From the NCBI GenBank assembly GCA_030017685.1, contig JASEHH010000018.1, forward strand, positions 1 through 46,010: a DNA stretch of 46,010 nt, written 5' to 3'. Under the pieces are notes generated by a model that did no database searches, was not told the origin of the DNA, and saw only the letters and a program-made list of their open reading frames with translations. Both the position numbers and the translations under genes were made by a program. Source of the stretch: Thermodesulfobacteriota bacterium (GTDB lineage Bacteria; Desulfobacterota; BSN033; UBA1163). Below are positions 26,266 to 33,924 of this stretch, piece by piece. The first letter of the stretch is position 1, and every line of letters starts with the position of its first letter.

Positions 26266-26943
26266 TTAGGGCACCGCCTTTAAAAAATTTTCGCCCACTC
26301 CGCTGAGGGCAAATTGGTAAATAAGGAAGAGGAGGCCGAAGAGGATGACGGGTCCGGCAAGGCAGGCGATTGTGAAGGGTGAGAGGCGAAACTTCTGTTT
26401 CTGGACACCGAGCTCCACGGCTTCGACCGGATAGGCCTCCGGAAAGAGCTCTGCTCTCTCGAGGGAGGGAAGCCCGACCGAACTTCCCAGGAGAAGTTTA
26501 AGGTTGGATGTCTTCACCTGTTCGAGGAGATACTCATCTCCGGGATGATGGAAACGGCCCTTAAATCCCAGGGCCAGGCAGAGATAGTAGACCTCACGGA
26601 CCTCTCTCTGGTGGAGGCCCAGTCCATTTAATTGCTCAAAGGCCTCTTCACCAGCGTCGAGGGTATGGTAATAGAGACGTTGAAGCTGTTCCCTCTGCCA
26701 TTGAGCTTTCTGATTCCACGCAGAGTTGAGGATGGTCTCATCGACCCAGGCACAGATCATAAACCGGCCCAGGTCATAATCCTCCTGTGAAAAGAGGCCC
26801 CTCTTGACCACATTTTCGCTCTGAGTGAGGAGGCGCAGGATATCGGCCTTCGCCTGCTCATAGGGAGGCTGTTTGGCTCCAACCGTTTTGACGAAATAGA
26901 CCACATAGGCCACCAGTTCCATGAAAGAATCAGTCAGGTGCAT
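26266..26943 (-). CDS. tssL: T6SS membrane-complex protein TssL (DotU/IcmH), short form
   Basis: A 225-aa DotU-family protein. The cytoplasmic helical domain has the conserved RFMICAWVDETIL segment and LYYLCLALGF-like block (here VYYLCLALGFKGRF). A single C-terminal membrane helix covers about 197-216. The protein ends soon after, so there is no periplasmic OmpA/peptidoglycan-binding domain as found in extended TssL proteins. TGGAG precedes the ATG. It is followed directly by tssM. Confidence 0.95.
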   Translation of the reverse strand: MHLTDSFMELVAYVVYFVKTVGAKQPPYEQAKADILRLLTQSENVVKRGLFSQEDYDLGRFMICAWVDETILNSAWNQKAQWQREQLQRLYYHTLDAGEEAFEQLNGLGLHQREVREVYYLCLALGFKGRFHHPGDEYLLEQVKTSNLKLLLGSSVGLPSLERAELFPEAYPVEAVELGVQKQKFRLSPFTIACLAGPVILFGLLFLIYQFALSGVGENFLKAVP

Positions 26944-26952
26944 GGTATACTC

Positions 26953-27046
26953 CAGTTTAGAATTTAGAGTTATGAGTTAAGAATTTAGAATTTTGAATGA
27001 AGAACAATTCCTCATTCATAACTCATCACTCTTAACTCAGAATTAT
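26953..27046. repeat. GAGTTATGAGTTAAG-word palindrome before tssL
   Basis: The 99-bp spacer between tssK and tssL is built from TTTAGAATTTAGAGTTATGA and related words on the left, and from their complements (ATTCATAACTCATCACTC, CTTAACTCAGAATTAT) on the right, which makes an imperfect hairpin-forming palindrome. It does not resemble a promoter. Confidence 0.6.
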
Positions 27047-28431
27047 CTTCCTACTACCATCAGCTCCGCTTCCAGGTCTTCCGGAGCATTGTCCCAGTAA
27101 AGTGCGATGTTATTGTTCTTCTGCACGAGGGCCCACTGGTCGCTGTGATAGTTCACTGAAAAATAGACGGAGTGCGCCCTGCGGGGAAGTTCCTGGGGCG
27201 GCACAGGGAGATGCTCCAATCCGATGCCGGGAAGAGCGCGGGCGATCAGAATGGGGAGATGCTCCCGGGCGCTCAATTTTGCCATGGTCTCGATCGACTT
27301 CAGAACCAATTTTGGATCCTCTTCCGTCTTTAGGACGAGATAGAAGCGGTTGCGACCTTCGAAGATGGCAGGCTTCAGGGGAGCGGCGTAATAGGTGCCA
27401 TCGTAGACCAGACGGATGACATACTCGGGCCCTGCGGTGATCTCATCGAGAAGCAGGATCACCGCCTCCTGCGCCGCAGAGAAACATTCCCATAAATTGC
27501 GGTGATCGTAATTGGGAAGGGTGCGGGTTCCATCTTCCAATTCTCCCATCACATTGATGCGCTCTGAAAAGGAGGAGAGCTCTCCGATCAATTGTCTCAA
27601 CATGCCATAGACCGCCCAGGGGTGGACCTGCTGGACTTCGGTCACATGGAAGAAGGGGGGAACATACCGGTTAAGAGACCGTAAAGCCAGAAGGTAGACC
27701 ATATCTCTGGAGCCGAATTCAGCTGTCTGAATCCCCCGCTGGCTCTTATACTCTTCGAGCTGGTGAGCGCGTGCGGCGAGTTGATCCCTGATCTCCTTAA
27801 TGAGATGGAAGAGAGGTTCTGAGCTTGAGATCGTCAGACATGGGGGGATAAAGCGTTGAGAGAGCCTGATCTCTTCGCCCATCCTTTCGAGTTGAGCCAT
27901 TGGAATCAGGACATAATCGCCCAGTTGCTCCCTTTCCGTTTCCCAGAAGATTTTAAGAAGGTAGTGGAGCTTTTTGACCCGTCCCAGAGGGCCGCCAGAG
28001 TGGAGGTCCTTCACCTCTTCGGGATCGGGTGTGGTAACAAACCGGGTGGTCACTCCTGAAAGATCCTCCAGTTTATCAACAACGGTCACATTTTCGCCTG
28101 CCGGGTTCCACTTCTTAAGACCAATGAGAACGGTGAACGGTTTTCCTCCTTCGACCCAGGCCTCCTCAAAAGGCCTGGCTTCAATGATGCCGTTTTCTGG
28201 AAAGACGGCGAAGGTCCCATCCGGAAAGAGAAAGGTGCCTTTAAGGAGGTTGAAAGACCTCAAGCCCAGGCCGGCTTTCTGGATCTCGAGTTCGCCCGTT
28301 CCCCAGAAATGGGGCTCCATGAAATGATGAAACGGAGTTAGCAGGGATTGGAAAGAGAGATCCAGAAGTTGAAAGTGCTGGGGCTGAAGAAAAAGTCCCT
28401 GATGCCAGAAGAGCGGTCTTTGGATATCCAT
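27043..28431 (-). CDS. tssK: T6SS baseplate protein TssK
   Basis: A 462-aa protein of the TssK/ImpJ/VasE family. It starts with the family pattern PLFWHQGLFLQPQHFQ and has a beta-rich shoulder region, a helical middle and a C-terminal head that contacts the TssLM membrane complex. It connects the baseplate with the membrane complex. AAGGGGA lies upstream of the ATG. The tssJ gene precedes it by five bases. Confidence 0.96.
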   Translation of the reverse strand: MDIQRPLFWHQGLFLQPQHFQLLDLSFQSLLTPFHHFMEPHFWGTGELEIQKAGLGLRSFNLLKGTFLFPDGTFAVFPENGIIEARPFEEAWVEGGKPFTVLIGLKKWNPAGENVTVVDKLEDLSGVTTRFVTTPDPEEVKDLHSGGPLGRVKKLHYLLKIFWETEREQLGDYVLIPMAQLERMGEEIRLSQRFIPPCLTISSSEPLFHLIKEIRDQLAARAHQLEEYKSQRGIQTAEFGSRDMVYLLALRSLNRYVPPFFHVTEVQQVHPWAVYGMLRQLIGELSSFSERINVMGELEDGTRTLPNYDHRNLWECFSAAQEAVILLLDEITAGPEYVIRLVYDGTYYAAPLKPAIFEGRNRFYLVLKTEEDPKLVLKSIETMAKLSAREHLPILIARALPGIGLEHLPVPPQELPRRAHSVYFSVNYHSDQWALVQKNNNIALYWDNAPEDLEAELMVVGR

Positions 28432-28436
28432 TCTTT

Positions 28437-28961
28437 TTATTTCCCCTTTACTTCCTGAATTTGTTGCGGGGTCAATAAGAGATCGATATTGAGGACCCCG
28501 GGTTTCTGATAGAGGGTGTTTCCCTTCTTCTCATCGACCACCGGAATGGCGAAGAGGCGGACCACATTCTCCTTCTGAAGTTTGAAATACCCGGCAACGA
28601 CCGCTACATATTTTGCGCCTGCGGCCCGGTCCAGGGTCTCCTTGTATTCCCGATTCGGATGGATGATGAGTCTTTTCGCATTGGTCACGCTGGGATGGAA
28701 CTTGGTGCATTCGCAGAGTTTCTCCAGGCCTCCCTTTTCGTCCATTAGCTGGTTGAGTTCATTGGGATCGGTTAAGAAATAGACGCAGAAGACAAGCGTG
28801 TGAGCCCTTCCCTGAAAGAGGTTGAGCTGGGGATCGCTTTTCAGATTGAGGCGAATAGCATTGGGTTCATACTCCCATCTCGGGGGCACGACCACGGTCG
28901 CGCAGGAGCAGAGGAGGAGGGCGAATAGAAGAAGACATGACATTGATCTGTAGTTCTTCAT
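28437..28961 (-). CDS. tssJ: T6SS outer-membrane lipoprotein TssJ
   Basis: A 174-aa lipoprotein. The start at 28961 is supported by GGAGGT six bases upstream; longer readings would overlap the previous gene. A signal peptide ends in the lipobox LLLCSC with the acylated Cys close to residue 20. The mature part has the beta-sandwich pattern of TssJ, including LNLFQGRAHTLVFCVYFL and the loop that contacts TssM. It anchors the membrane complex in the outer membrane. Confidence 0.9.
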   Translation of the reverse strand: MKNYRSMSCLLLFALLLCSCATVVVPPRWEYEPNAIRLNLKSDPQLNLFQGRAHTLVFCVYFLTDPNELNQLMDEKGGLEKLCECTKFHPSVTNAKRLIIHPNREYKETLDRAAGAKYVAVVAGYFKLQKENVVRLFAIPVVDEKKGNTLYQKPGVLNIDLLLTPQQIQEVKGK

Positions 28962-28965
28962 TGTT

Positions 28966-29706
28966 TTACCTCCGGTCGGCATGATAGAGCTTTTGACAGG
29001 TCTTTTCAAATTCCCTTAACATTTCTTCCTTAAAACGGCCTGATTCAAACCATTTCTTAAACGTCTGAAATCTCTCCTTATACATTTCGAAAAGTTCGGC
29101 CTTGCGAAAGGGGCCTATTTTTAAACTTCCCATGGGTTCCGATTCAAAACGTTCGGGGCCGAGTTCTTTCAGGATTTCGCCGAATTTGGCCTGGGCGGCC
29201 TCTTGAAAAGCCTTATGGGAGATTAAGAAGGCCTCCTGTATCCGGGCGAGATAATTCTGGAGGGAGTCCGTTTGGGTCTCGCCCTCCAGATGGGAGCCAA
29301 TGATGTGCCGGATCGTTTCGAGTTCCGGCTTTTTCCCTAAGAGAGTGGTGTCGATGACCCGGATCATCTCATTCAAAGTATCAAAAATGGTGTTTAAAGA
29401 AAGGGCTAACCTCTCGAGGAGCTCGGTGGACGACAGATCCAGGGCGGAGACCCTTTCCCCGAAGAGAAGAGAGAAGAGGCGGGAAAACTCTTTCGATTTA
29501 AGAAAGACGTCCTGCACGACTGGAGCAGGGACCCCTTCAAATTGGCGTGCCAGCGATTCGAGGAGGGTGATTCTTTTGTTATGGGAATGCTCTCTCAGGG
29601 TTTCTTTTAGATAGGCCTCCATCACTCTCTCCGCCCTCACTGGGTCGGATTGATAGATCATTCGGACCTCATCGGTTAAACGCTCGATGGAAACAGGACT
29701 ATTCAT
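28966..29706 (-). CDS. T6SS accessory protein resembling the C-terminal domain of FHA (TagH/ImpI) proteins
   Basis: A 246-aa helical protein without signal or membrane segments. Its C-terminal half (FGEILKELGPERFE, then Y-KERFQTFKKWFESGRFKEEM and LREFEKTCQKLY) resembles the helical C-terminal domain found behind FHA domains in T6SS TagH/ImpI proteins, but no FHA domain is present. The start overlaps the previous gene by eight bases with AAGGTGA immediately upstream, so the pair is translationally coupled. Its neighbour carries possible phosphothreonine motifs, which fits a regulatory unit. The relationship is inferred from pattern, not from an alignment. Confidence 0.55.
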   Translation of the reverse strand: MNSPVSIERLTDEVRMIYQSDPVRAERVMEAYLKETLREHSHNKRITLLESLARQFEGVPAPVVQDVFLKSKEFSRLFSLLFGERVSALDLSSTELLERLALSLNTIFDTLNEMIRVIDTTLLGKKPELETIRHIIGSHLEGETQTDSLQNYLARIQEAFLISHKAFQEAAQAKFGEILKELGPERFESEPMGSLKIGPFRKAELFEMYKERFQTFKKWFESGRFKEEMLREFEKTCQKLYHADRR

Positions 29707-30091
29707 TCACCTTTTCCCGAACCTTGCCCGGTTTGAGGATGACGGTTTCCTCCAGAAACTCATCCTTACCGGAGGGTTCTTCAGGCTTTTGAATGGAATC
29801 CAGCCCCTTTGATTTCACCGCTGGCGAAGAGGTGGAGATTCTGGATCTATTCTCTTTCGAGGGGATGATCACCGTTTCGGTGAGAGCTTCTTCGATTTCC
29901 TTGATCGATCTGGAAGGCAGAGGGCCCTCTTTCTGCTCAACGCTTTCGGAAGAGAGAATGACTGTTTTCTCTAAGTCCTCCTCCACGGCCCCGATTTCCA
30001 TGCGCCATTTTTCGAGAATCCTCACAAGAATCCTATGGATGGCTTCATTCTCTTTCTCTTCCCCTGAAAGGCTCCCCTTACGGCTATCCAT
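29699..30091 (-). CDS. Protein with three T-V-I motifs, candidate phosphothreonine/FHA ligand
   Basis: A 130-aa, highly charged and probably disordered protein of unknown family. Three copies of an acidic T-V-I motif are spaced through it: LEKTVILS (Thr43), LTETVIIP (Thr73) and LEETVILK (Thr116). An acidic residue before Thr and hydrophobic residues after it are what FHA domains read in phosphothreonine ligands. It is the first gene of the T6SS operon and overlaps its helical partner by eight bases. Regulation of the T6SS by threonine phosphorylation is an inference; no kinase gene lies in the window. Confidence 0.6.
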   Translation of the reverse strand: MDSRKGSLSGEEKENEAIHRILVRILEKWRMEIGAVEEDLEKTVILSSESVEQKEGPLPSRSIKEIEEALTETVIIPSKENRSRISTSSPAVKSKGLDSIQKPEEPSGKDEFLEETVILKPGKVREKVNE

Positions 30092-30114
30092 AGGATTCCA
30101 CTCTAAAATGAGTT

Positions 30115-30143
30115 CAGTGTATATCCATCTGCTTAAACCATCT
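30115..30143 (-). promoter_or_regulatory. Weak candidate promoter of the T6SS operon
   Basis: On the minus strand TTTAGA is followed after 17 bases by TATACA, about 24 bases before the ATG of the first T6SS gene at 30091. The match to the sigma-70 consensus is modest. It is offered only because it is the best placed candidate in the divergent region. Confidence 0.25.
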
Positions 30144-30185
30144 AAACAAAAATATTTGAAATTTCCCAGTCTTTCCCCTCCCTCT

Positions 30186-30236
30186 TGGTGGAATAGGCTT
30201 CTAGCCTGTCAACACGGGCAAGATGCCCGTACCACC
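30186..30236. repeat. Dispersed GGTGG...CCACC element
   Basis: The segment begins GGTGGAATAGGCTTCTAGCC and ends GATGCCCGTACCACC; the ends are complementary, and inside are TAGGCTTCTAGCCT and CGGGCAAGATGCCCG hairpins. The type recurs in many bacterial genomes as an intergenic repeat. Only one copy occurs in this window. Confidence 0.45.
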
Positions 30237-30303
30237 TGGGGAGGGTTAGGGTGGGGGTGGACAAAAGAGATTTAGTCTGAATTTGGTCCCCCCTCCCCTT
30301 AAT

Positions 30304-30334
30304 CCCCTCCCACCAGGGGAGGGGAGATTTTTTT
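30304..30334 (+). terminator. Hairpin followed by T7, reading rightward
   Basis: CCCCTCCC and GGGAGGGG form an 8-bp GC stem with a short loop, followed by AGA and seven T. It looks like an intrinsic terminator on the plus strand, but no plus-strand gene ends nearby, so it may block antisense transcription into larB or simply be part of a dispersed CCCTCCCC element. Confidence 0.4.
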
Positions 30335-30587
30335 GGGATTTTTCCTGAATGTTAGAGATAAATTCTTAGACTTCAATGCGTAAGAGCCTAACTCTCTATT
30401 TTGCCTTCGATAACATTTGAGGAATAGGGATTCTATAAAACTTACTATACTTAAGGAGGATACCAAAGTCAAGATGAAAGGTTTATTGAAAAGTATCAAT
30501 AAGTTGTTTACCCTTCGGGCAGGGTAAAGTCAAAGTTTCATTTAAGTTACTGACATGTAAATGCATTGCTCACAATTTGAAAACCAG

Positions 30588-30657
30588 GCGTCATTCCTGC
30601 GAAAGCAGGAATCCAGATTAGCGTATTTATTGGATTCCCGTTTCCACGGGAATGACA
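30588..30657. repeat. Two dispersed CATTCC hairpins, head to head
   Basis: TCATTCCTGCGAAAGCAGGA followed by ATCCAG, then TGGATTCCCGTTTCCACGGG followed by AATGACA. The two hairpins face each other as at 12807-12887. They lie 84 bp upstream of larB. Confidence 0.7.
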
Positions 30658-30740
30658 ATATTAAATGGGGGTCTCTGACTTTGACGTTACCCTGATCCTT
30701 TGGGGCTTTCCCTTGACTTTTCACCGGTGGACTGAATAGA

Positions 30741-31505
30741 ATGCTTTATAAGAAGATGAATAAACAGAAACTGGAGCTTCTTTTAAAGAGTGTGAAATCA
30801 GGCAAAGCTTCGATTGATGAGGCCATGGCCCGGTTGAAGTCGCTTCCCTTCGAAGATCTGGGCCATTCGAGGGTGGACCACCACCGGAGCCTTCGAAAGG
30901 GTTTTCCGGAGGTGATCTGGGGGGAGGGGAAGACAATCGAACAGATTCTCTCGATCATGAAGGGGTTAAAGGAGAAAGGCCAGAACATCCTCATCACACG
31001 CCTCGAAGAGAAGAAAGCAAAAACGATCAAAAGGGTTTTTTTGAAGAGCCGTTACTACCCTCTTTCAAAAGTCCTGACCTACCATACCCATCCGGTCAAA
31101 TTAGAAGGCAAAGGGACGATCCTGGTGATCACCGCCGGCACAACTGATATCCCGGTGGCCGAAGAGGCGGCTGTCACTGCGGAGATCATGGGCAATCGCG
31201 TGGAGACGCTTTATGATGTCGGGGTGGCGGGGATTCATCGATTGCTTTCCCAGAAGAAGAGATTGGATGAAGCCCGGGTTCTCGTTGTTGTGGCGGGGAT
31301 GGAGGGGGCGCTCCCCAGCGTGGTGGGAGGGTTGGTCGATAAACCGGTGATCGCCGTTCCCACGAGTGTCGGATATGGGGCCAGTTTCGGAGGAATCACA
31401 GCGCTTTTGGCGATGTTAAACTCCTGCGCCTCAGGCATTGGAGTGGTCAATATTAATAATGGATTCGGGGCAGGCTATATGGCCAGCCTGATCAACCGGT
31501 TGTAA
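30741..31505 (+). CDS. larB: LarB, nickel-pincer cofactor biosynthesis carboxylase
   Basis: A 254-aa protein of the LarB family. LarB carboxylates and hydrolyses nicotinic acid adenine dinucleotide at the start of nickel-pincer nucleotide synthesis, used by lactate racemase-type enzymes. The C-terminal PurE-like half shows VITAGTTDIPVAEEA, the DVGVAGIHRLL segment, VVAGMEGALPSVVGGL and the VGYGASFGGITALLAMLNSC block. The length is normal. GGTGGA lies nine bases before the ATG; an alternative ATG occurs at 30756. larC and larE are not in the window, so the gene stands alone. Confidence 0.93.
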   Translation: MLYKKMNKQKLELLLKSVKSGKASIDEAMARLKSLPFEDLGHSRVDHHRSLRKGFPEVIWGEGKTIEQILSIMKGLKEKGQNILITRLEEKKAKTIKRVFLKSRYYPLSKVLTYHTHPVKLEGKGTILVITAGTTDIPVAEEAAVTAEIMGNRVETLYDVGVAGIHRLLSQKKRLDEARVLVVVAGMEGALPSVVGGLVDKPVIAVPTSVGYGASFGGITALLAMLNSCASGIGVVNINNGFGAGYMASLINRL

Positions 31506-31510
31506 ATCAT

Positions 31511-31568
31511 AAAACGAATTACTCGAATGGGAGCGAATTTAACGAATCTATTTAATTCGATTTGGGTG
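31511..31568. repeat. ACGAAT-word array after larB
   Basis: The 71-bp spacer between larB and the next gene is composed of AAACGAATTACTCGAATGGG and GAGCGAATTTAACGAATC followed by the complementary ATTCG word. Same word family as at 18032-18107 and 41782-41819. Confidence 0.6.
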
Positions 31569-31576
31569 TTTAGAAG

Positions 31577-32203
31577 ATGAATGGAGCGATGTGGATCAAA
31601 TATTTGAATGAGGGGATTTCCTTTTTCCTGCTCGTCGGCATAGGCCTTGTTCTCTATCGGGGACTTAAAAAAAATCAGGGCACCCTTTTAGAGAGGGAAG
31701 AGCTGTTGCAACGATATCTCCACTTTCGGGGAGATATCCAGGTTCGTTTGAAGGTTTTCGGGGAGGATGAGCAGACCTATCAGGAGCTTCTGAAAAATCT
31801 TTCGGAAAGCTGGAAAAACTTCAAAAAAACCTATGACCAGCACCTTCTCTTATTATCCCGGAATACCACTAAAATCAGACGGTTCCTTTTGCTTCTTGCC
31901 TTCGGCCTCCTGATCAACAGCGCCAGGCTTCTCCTCGAAGAATACTTCTTTTATGGCATCCATCCCCGGTTTTTTTATGTGGCGGGAAGAGAGCTCTCCA
32001 ATTATGTTCTGGTCATCCTCAGTTTCTTTTTATTGAGATCCCAGACCCATCGATTTCTTTCCCTCAGGGGGGAGCCCGTGAAGATGGAACGGGACATTCT
32101 TTTTTACTCAAACAGTCTGTCCGAGATCGGAGAGAAGGAAAGTCTTTATAATGAATTTTCTCCTCTTGAAGAGTTGGGAGCAGGGGATGGGAAAAAAGAT
32201 TAA
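31577..32203 (+). CDS. Membrane protein of unknown function
   Basis: A 208-aa protein with three predicted membrane helices: residues about 12-29 (ISFFLLVGIGLVLYRGL), 95-112 (FLLLLAFGLLINSARLLL) and 131-149 (LSNYVLVILSFFLLRS). Between the first two lies a charged, helical stretch of about 60 residues with coiled-coil character. The C-terminal tail of some 50 residues is acidic and cytoplasmic or periplasmic. No known family is recognised. Its last 17 bases overlap the cyclophilin-like gene that follows, so the two are probably co-expressed. Confidence 0.8.
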   Translation: MNGAMWIKYLNEGISFFLLVGIGLVLYRGLKKNQGTLLEREELLQRYLHFRGDIQVRLKVFGEDEQTYQELLKNLSESWKNFKKTYDQHLLLLSRNTTKIRRFLLLLAFGLLINSARLLLEEYFFYGIHPRFFYVAGRELSNYVLVILSFFLLRSQTHRFLSLRGEPVKMERDILFYSNSLSEIGEKESLYNEFSPLEELGAGDGKKD

Positions 32204-32567
32204 CATTCTTGTCGGAGATCTGAAAGTCGAAGCCGAGCTGAACGACTCTAAAACAGCCCGGTTGATCTGGGAAGGTTTACCCATTGAAGCGAAGGTCAAC
32301 ACCTGGGGAGAGGAGATCTATTTTGCCATCCCTGTCAAGACCGGATTGGAACAGGGAGCAAGAGAAGTGGTCTCCTCCGGCGAATTAGGATACTGGCCCA
32401 CCGGCCATGCCTTCTGCATCTTTTTCGGTCCCACACCGGCAAGCCGGGGCGATGAGATCCGTGCTGCCAGCGCGGTCAATATCATTGGAAAGGTATTGGG
32501 TGATCCGAAAGTCTTTTTGAAAGTGAAGGATGGGGTAAAGATCGCCCTAGAAAAATCATTGGATTAA
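32187..32567 (+). CDS. Cyclophilin-like protein (TM1367 type)
   Basis: A 126-aa protein of the cyclophilin-like fold family. The start at 32187 is chosen because GGGAG lies upstream and the protein then begins MGKKINILVGDLKVEAELN, typical of the family. Recognisable blocks are ARLIWEGLPIEAKVNTWGEE and ELGYWPTGHAFCIFFGPTPAS. These proteins have the cyclophilin beta-barrel but usually lack the isomerase active-site residues, and their function is not known. It overlaps the membrane protein gene by 17 bases. Confidence 0.85.
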   Translation: MGKKINILVGDLKVEAELNDSKTARLIWEGLPIEAKVNTWGEEIYFAIPVKTGLEQGAREVVSSGELGYWPTGHAFCIFFGPTPASRGDEIRAASAVNIIGKVLGDPKVFLKVKDGVKIALEKSLD

Positions 32568-32568
32568 A

Positions 32569-32695
32569 TTCCAATATCCCTGCCTGCGGCAGGCAGGCAA
32601 ATATCAAATCCCAAATAAATTCCAAACACCAATATCCAATGACAAAAACGATTTAACACTATGCACCATGCGCTCTGCTCTATGCCAGGATCATC
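32569..32695. repeat. Word-repeat spacer before the methyltransferase
   Basis: The spacer contains AATTCCAATATCC words, a CCTGCCTgcggcAGGCAGG hairpin (32579-32597), more TTCCAAACACCAATATCCAA words, and finally ATGCACCATGCGCTCTGCTC and CTATGCC, variants of a CATGCGC word. The last array provides the start codon and first codons of the following gene. Confidence 0.6.
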
Positions 32696-33327
32696 CACGT
32701 AAAGATTTTTTCGAAAAGATTGCTCCTCACTACGATCTTCTTCTCGACATCCTTACCTTTGGAAATTACGCCAAATTTTTAAGAAAGGCGGTGAAAGTTC
32801 TTGGACCTAAAAGGGGTGAGAAGATTTTAGATCTCTGCTCAGGAACGGGAAGAGCGGCCTCCTGGATTTTGCAGGCGGTTGGGGAAGAAGGTGAAGTAAC
32901 AGGAATGGACATCACTCAGGGCATGATCGATGTGGCAAGAAATCGATATGGAGGATCGGGGAATTTGATCTTTCTACAGAAGGATGTCACTCAACCATGG
33001 GAATACCAAAACCATTTTGATGGAATCTTTACCTCCTTCGCCCTCCACGAACTTCCAGAGAAATACAGGTTGGGTGTTCTCGAACGATCCTATTCAGCAT
33101 TAAAAGGGAAAGGAAGGATGGTGATTGCAGACTTCAACCCTCACGTTTTGGGGACCGCCAGAATAATTTCACTCATCTTTTTCAAACTGTTCGAAAGAGG
33201 AAACCTCAACTTTTTTGATTTTAATCAGAACGAAACTTTTAAAAAGGTGGGATTTAAAAAGATTAAAACCTTTTCCATATCAGCCGGTATCTTACAAATC
33301 ACCCTCGCCCGAAAGAGATTGGATTAG
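32668..33327 (+). CDS. UbiE/MenG-type SAM-dependent methyltransferase
   Basis: A 219-aa class I methyltransferase. Motif I is ILDLCSGTGRAASW (about residues 52-66), followed by GMDITQGMIDVAR and the post-I acidic region; DGIFTSFALHELP matches motif II/III of the UbiE/COQ5 group. The N-terminal KDFFEKIAPHYDLLLDIL is also typical. Substrate may be a quinone precursor or another lipid, but this cannot be fixed. The first nine residues (MRSALCQDH) come from an intergenic word repeat, and no ribosome site is evident, so the true start is uncertain. Confidence 0.8.
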   Translation: MRSALCQDHPRKDFFEKIAPHYDLLLDILTFGNYAKFLRKAVKVLGPKRGEKILDLCSGTGRAASWILQAVGEEGEVTGMDITQGMIDVARNRYGGSGNLIFLQKDVTQPWEYQNHFDGIFTSFALHELPEKYRLGVLERSYSALKGKGRMVIADFNPHVLGTARIISLIFFKLFERGNLNFFDFNQNETFKKVGFKKIKTFSISAGILQITLARKRLD

Positions 33328-33478
33328 AATTGGAAGGTCCTGGTTTGGATAAGTCATTTGTAGAGGATGAGTTTTGTTCAAAATTGTCCTAGGATGGTGG
33401 AAAGTCTCATTTTTGAACCCATGCAACTCAATTTCAATCAATTCCGGTGAAATGAGGGAAAAACAAGGACTCAACTGA

Positions 33479-33496
33479 TTGGCATTTAGATTGCAC
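33479..33496 (+). promoter_or_regulatory. Sigma-54 (RpoN) -24/-12 promoter
   Basis: TTGGCATTTAGATTGCAC has GG at 33481-33482 and GC at 33493-33494 with exactly ten bases between them, and matches the consensus TGGCAC-N5-TTGCW in most places. Transcription would start near 33506, about 25 bases before the riboswitch. An enhancer-binding protein would be required; its site is not recognised. Confidence 0.65.
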
Positions 33497-33529
33497 ATTA
33501 TTTATTGATAAAAAGTAACCATCATTCAT

Positions 33530-33686
33530 AACGTCGAAAAAGCCAAACCACGAGTAATCGTGGGGCGGAAAACCACGGGTCCCAGAAGAAACCAAAATTT
33601 GGTTTCTTACCTTTAGCCAGTGGCTAAGGGTGATCTTAAGTGGATTTGCTAATGCAAATCCCCGGGATAGCCGAGTTGCCGAAGCG
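33530..33686 (+). ncRNA. GEMM-I class cyclic-dinucleotide riboswitch (possibly the cGAMP-type GEMM-Ib)
   Basis: The 5' half reads GCCAAACC, a perfect 6-bp stem CCACGA/TCGTGG capped by a GTAA (GNRA) tetraloop, GGGGCGGAAAACC and then ACGGGTCCC. The 3' half reads GGGATAGCCGAGTTGCCGAA. These are the conserved blocks of GEMM-I RNAs in their order, and GGGGCGGAAA instead of GGGACGCAAA recalls, from memory, the Geobacter GEMM-Ib RNAs that bind 3',3'-cGAMP. The third stem is enlarged (33584-33660) and contains an AAACCAAAATTTGGTTT hairpin. An intrinsic terminator follows at 33702. Confidence 0.72.
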
Positions 33687-33701
33687 GAGGAAATTTTTCG
33701 G

Positions 33702-33733
33702 AACCCGTGGTCTATATTTGCCACGGGTTTTTT
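33702..33733 (+). terminator. Riboswitch expression-platform terminator
   Basis: A perfect 9-bp stem AACCCGTGG / CCACGGGTT with a 10-base loop, followed by a T-run. The 5' arm can instead pair with CCACGGGT at 33573-33580 inside the riboswitch aptamer, which gives a plausible terminator/antiterminator switch. Ligand binding would sequester 33573-33580 and favour the terminator (off), but the direction cannot be decided from sequence alone. Confidence 0.8.
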
Positions 33734-33810
33734 ATTGCCATAACCAAGTACAGGATGGAAAAAAGGAGAGGTGTAGAAAGTCTTGTATTGAGTGTAGTGC
33801 GGGTTTGCGG

Positions 33811-33833
33811 CTTACGTTTGCCAGAGACGTGGG
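33811..33833 (+). repeat. Imperfect 23-base direct repeat, copy 1
   Basis: The segment matches 34451-34473 at 20 of 23 positions (both contain TTTGCCAGAG and end in GTGGG). The two copies bracket the nuclease gene. A GTGTAGTG word lies near each copy (33792 and 34482). Confidence 0.55.
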
Positions 33834-33924
33834 TTCCGGTTGCCATTGGTGATTCGTGACTGCGGTCAATACTGTGAGGTCATCTGATGAACACACCAAA
33901 ACGCTCAATCCGGTTGAGGAAAAA

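Larger units (their letters stand above)
30092..30740. other. Divergent intergenic region between the T6SS operon and larB
   Basis: No gene is supported. The T6SS promoter should lie near 30100-30160; on the minus strand a weak TTTAGA-17-TATACA pair is present at about 30115-30143. Then come a hairpin-rich element (30186-30236, with GGGCA..TGCCC), a CCCCTCCC / GGGAGGGG hairpin followed by seven T (30304-30334), a Shine-Dalgarno-like AAGGAGGA at 30453, and two dispersed CATTCC hairpins (30588-30657). Confidence 0.6.

Noticed and set aside
30474-30527. A 17-codon frame after AAGGAGGA at 30453
   Set aside because: The distance from the ribosome site to the ATG is about 14 bases, too long, and the peptide has no notable feature.
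33664-33710. tRNA-like wording (GATAGCCGAGTTGCCGAAGCGG)
   Set aside because: No cloverleaf can be folded and no T-arm GTTCGA is present; the block is the 3' half of the GEMM aptamer.
33640-33852. A 70-codon frame overlapping the riboswitch and its terminator
   Set aside because: It would have to be read through the terminator hairpin and its codons follow the RNA structure, not a protein pattern.
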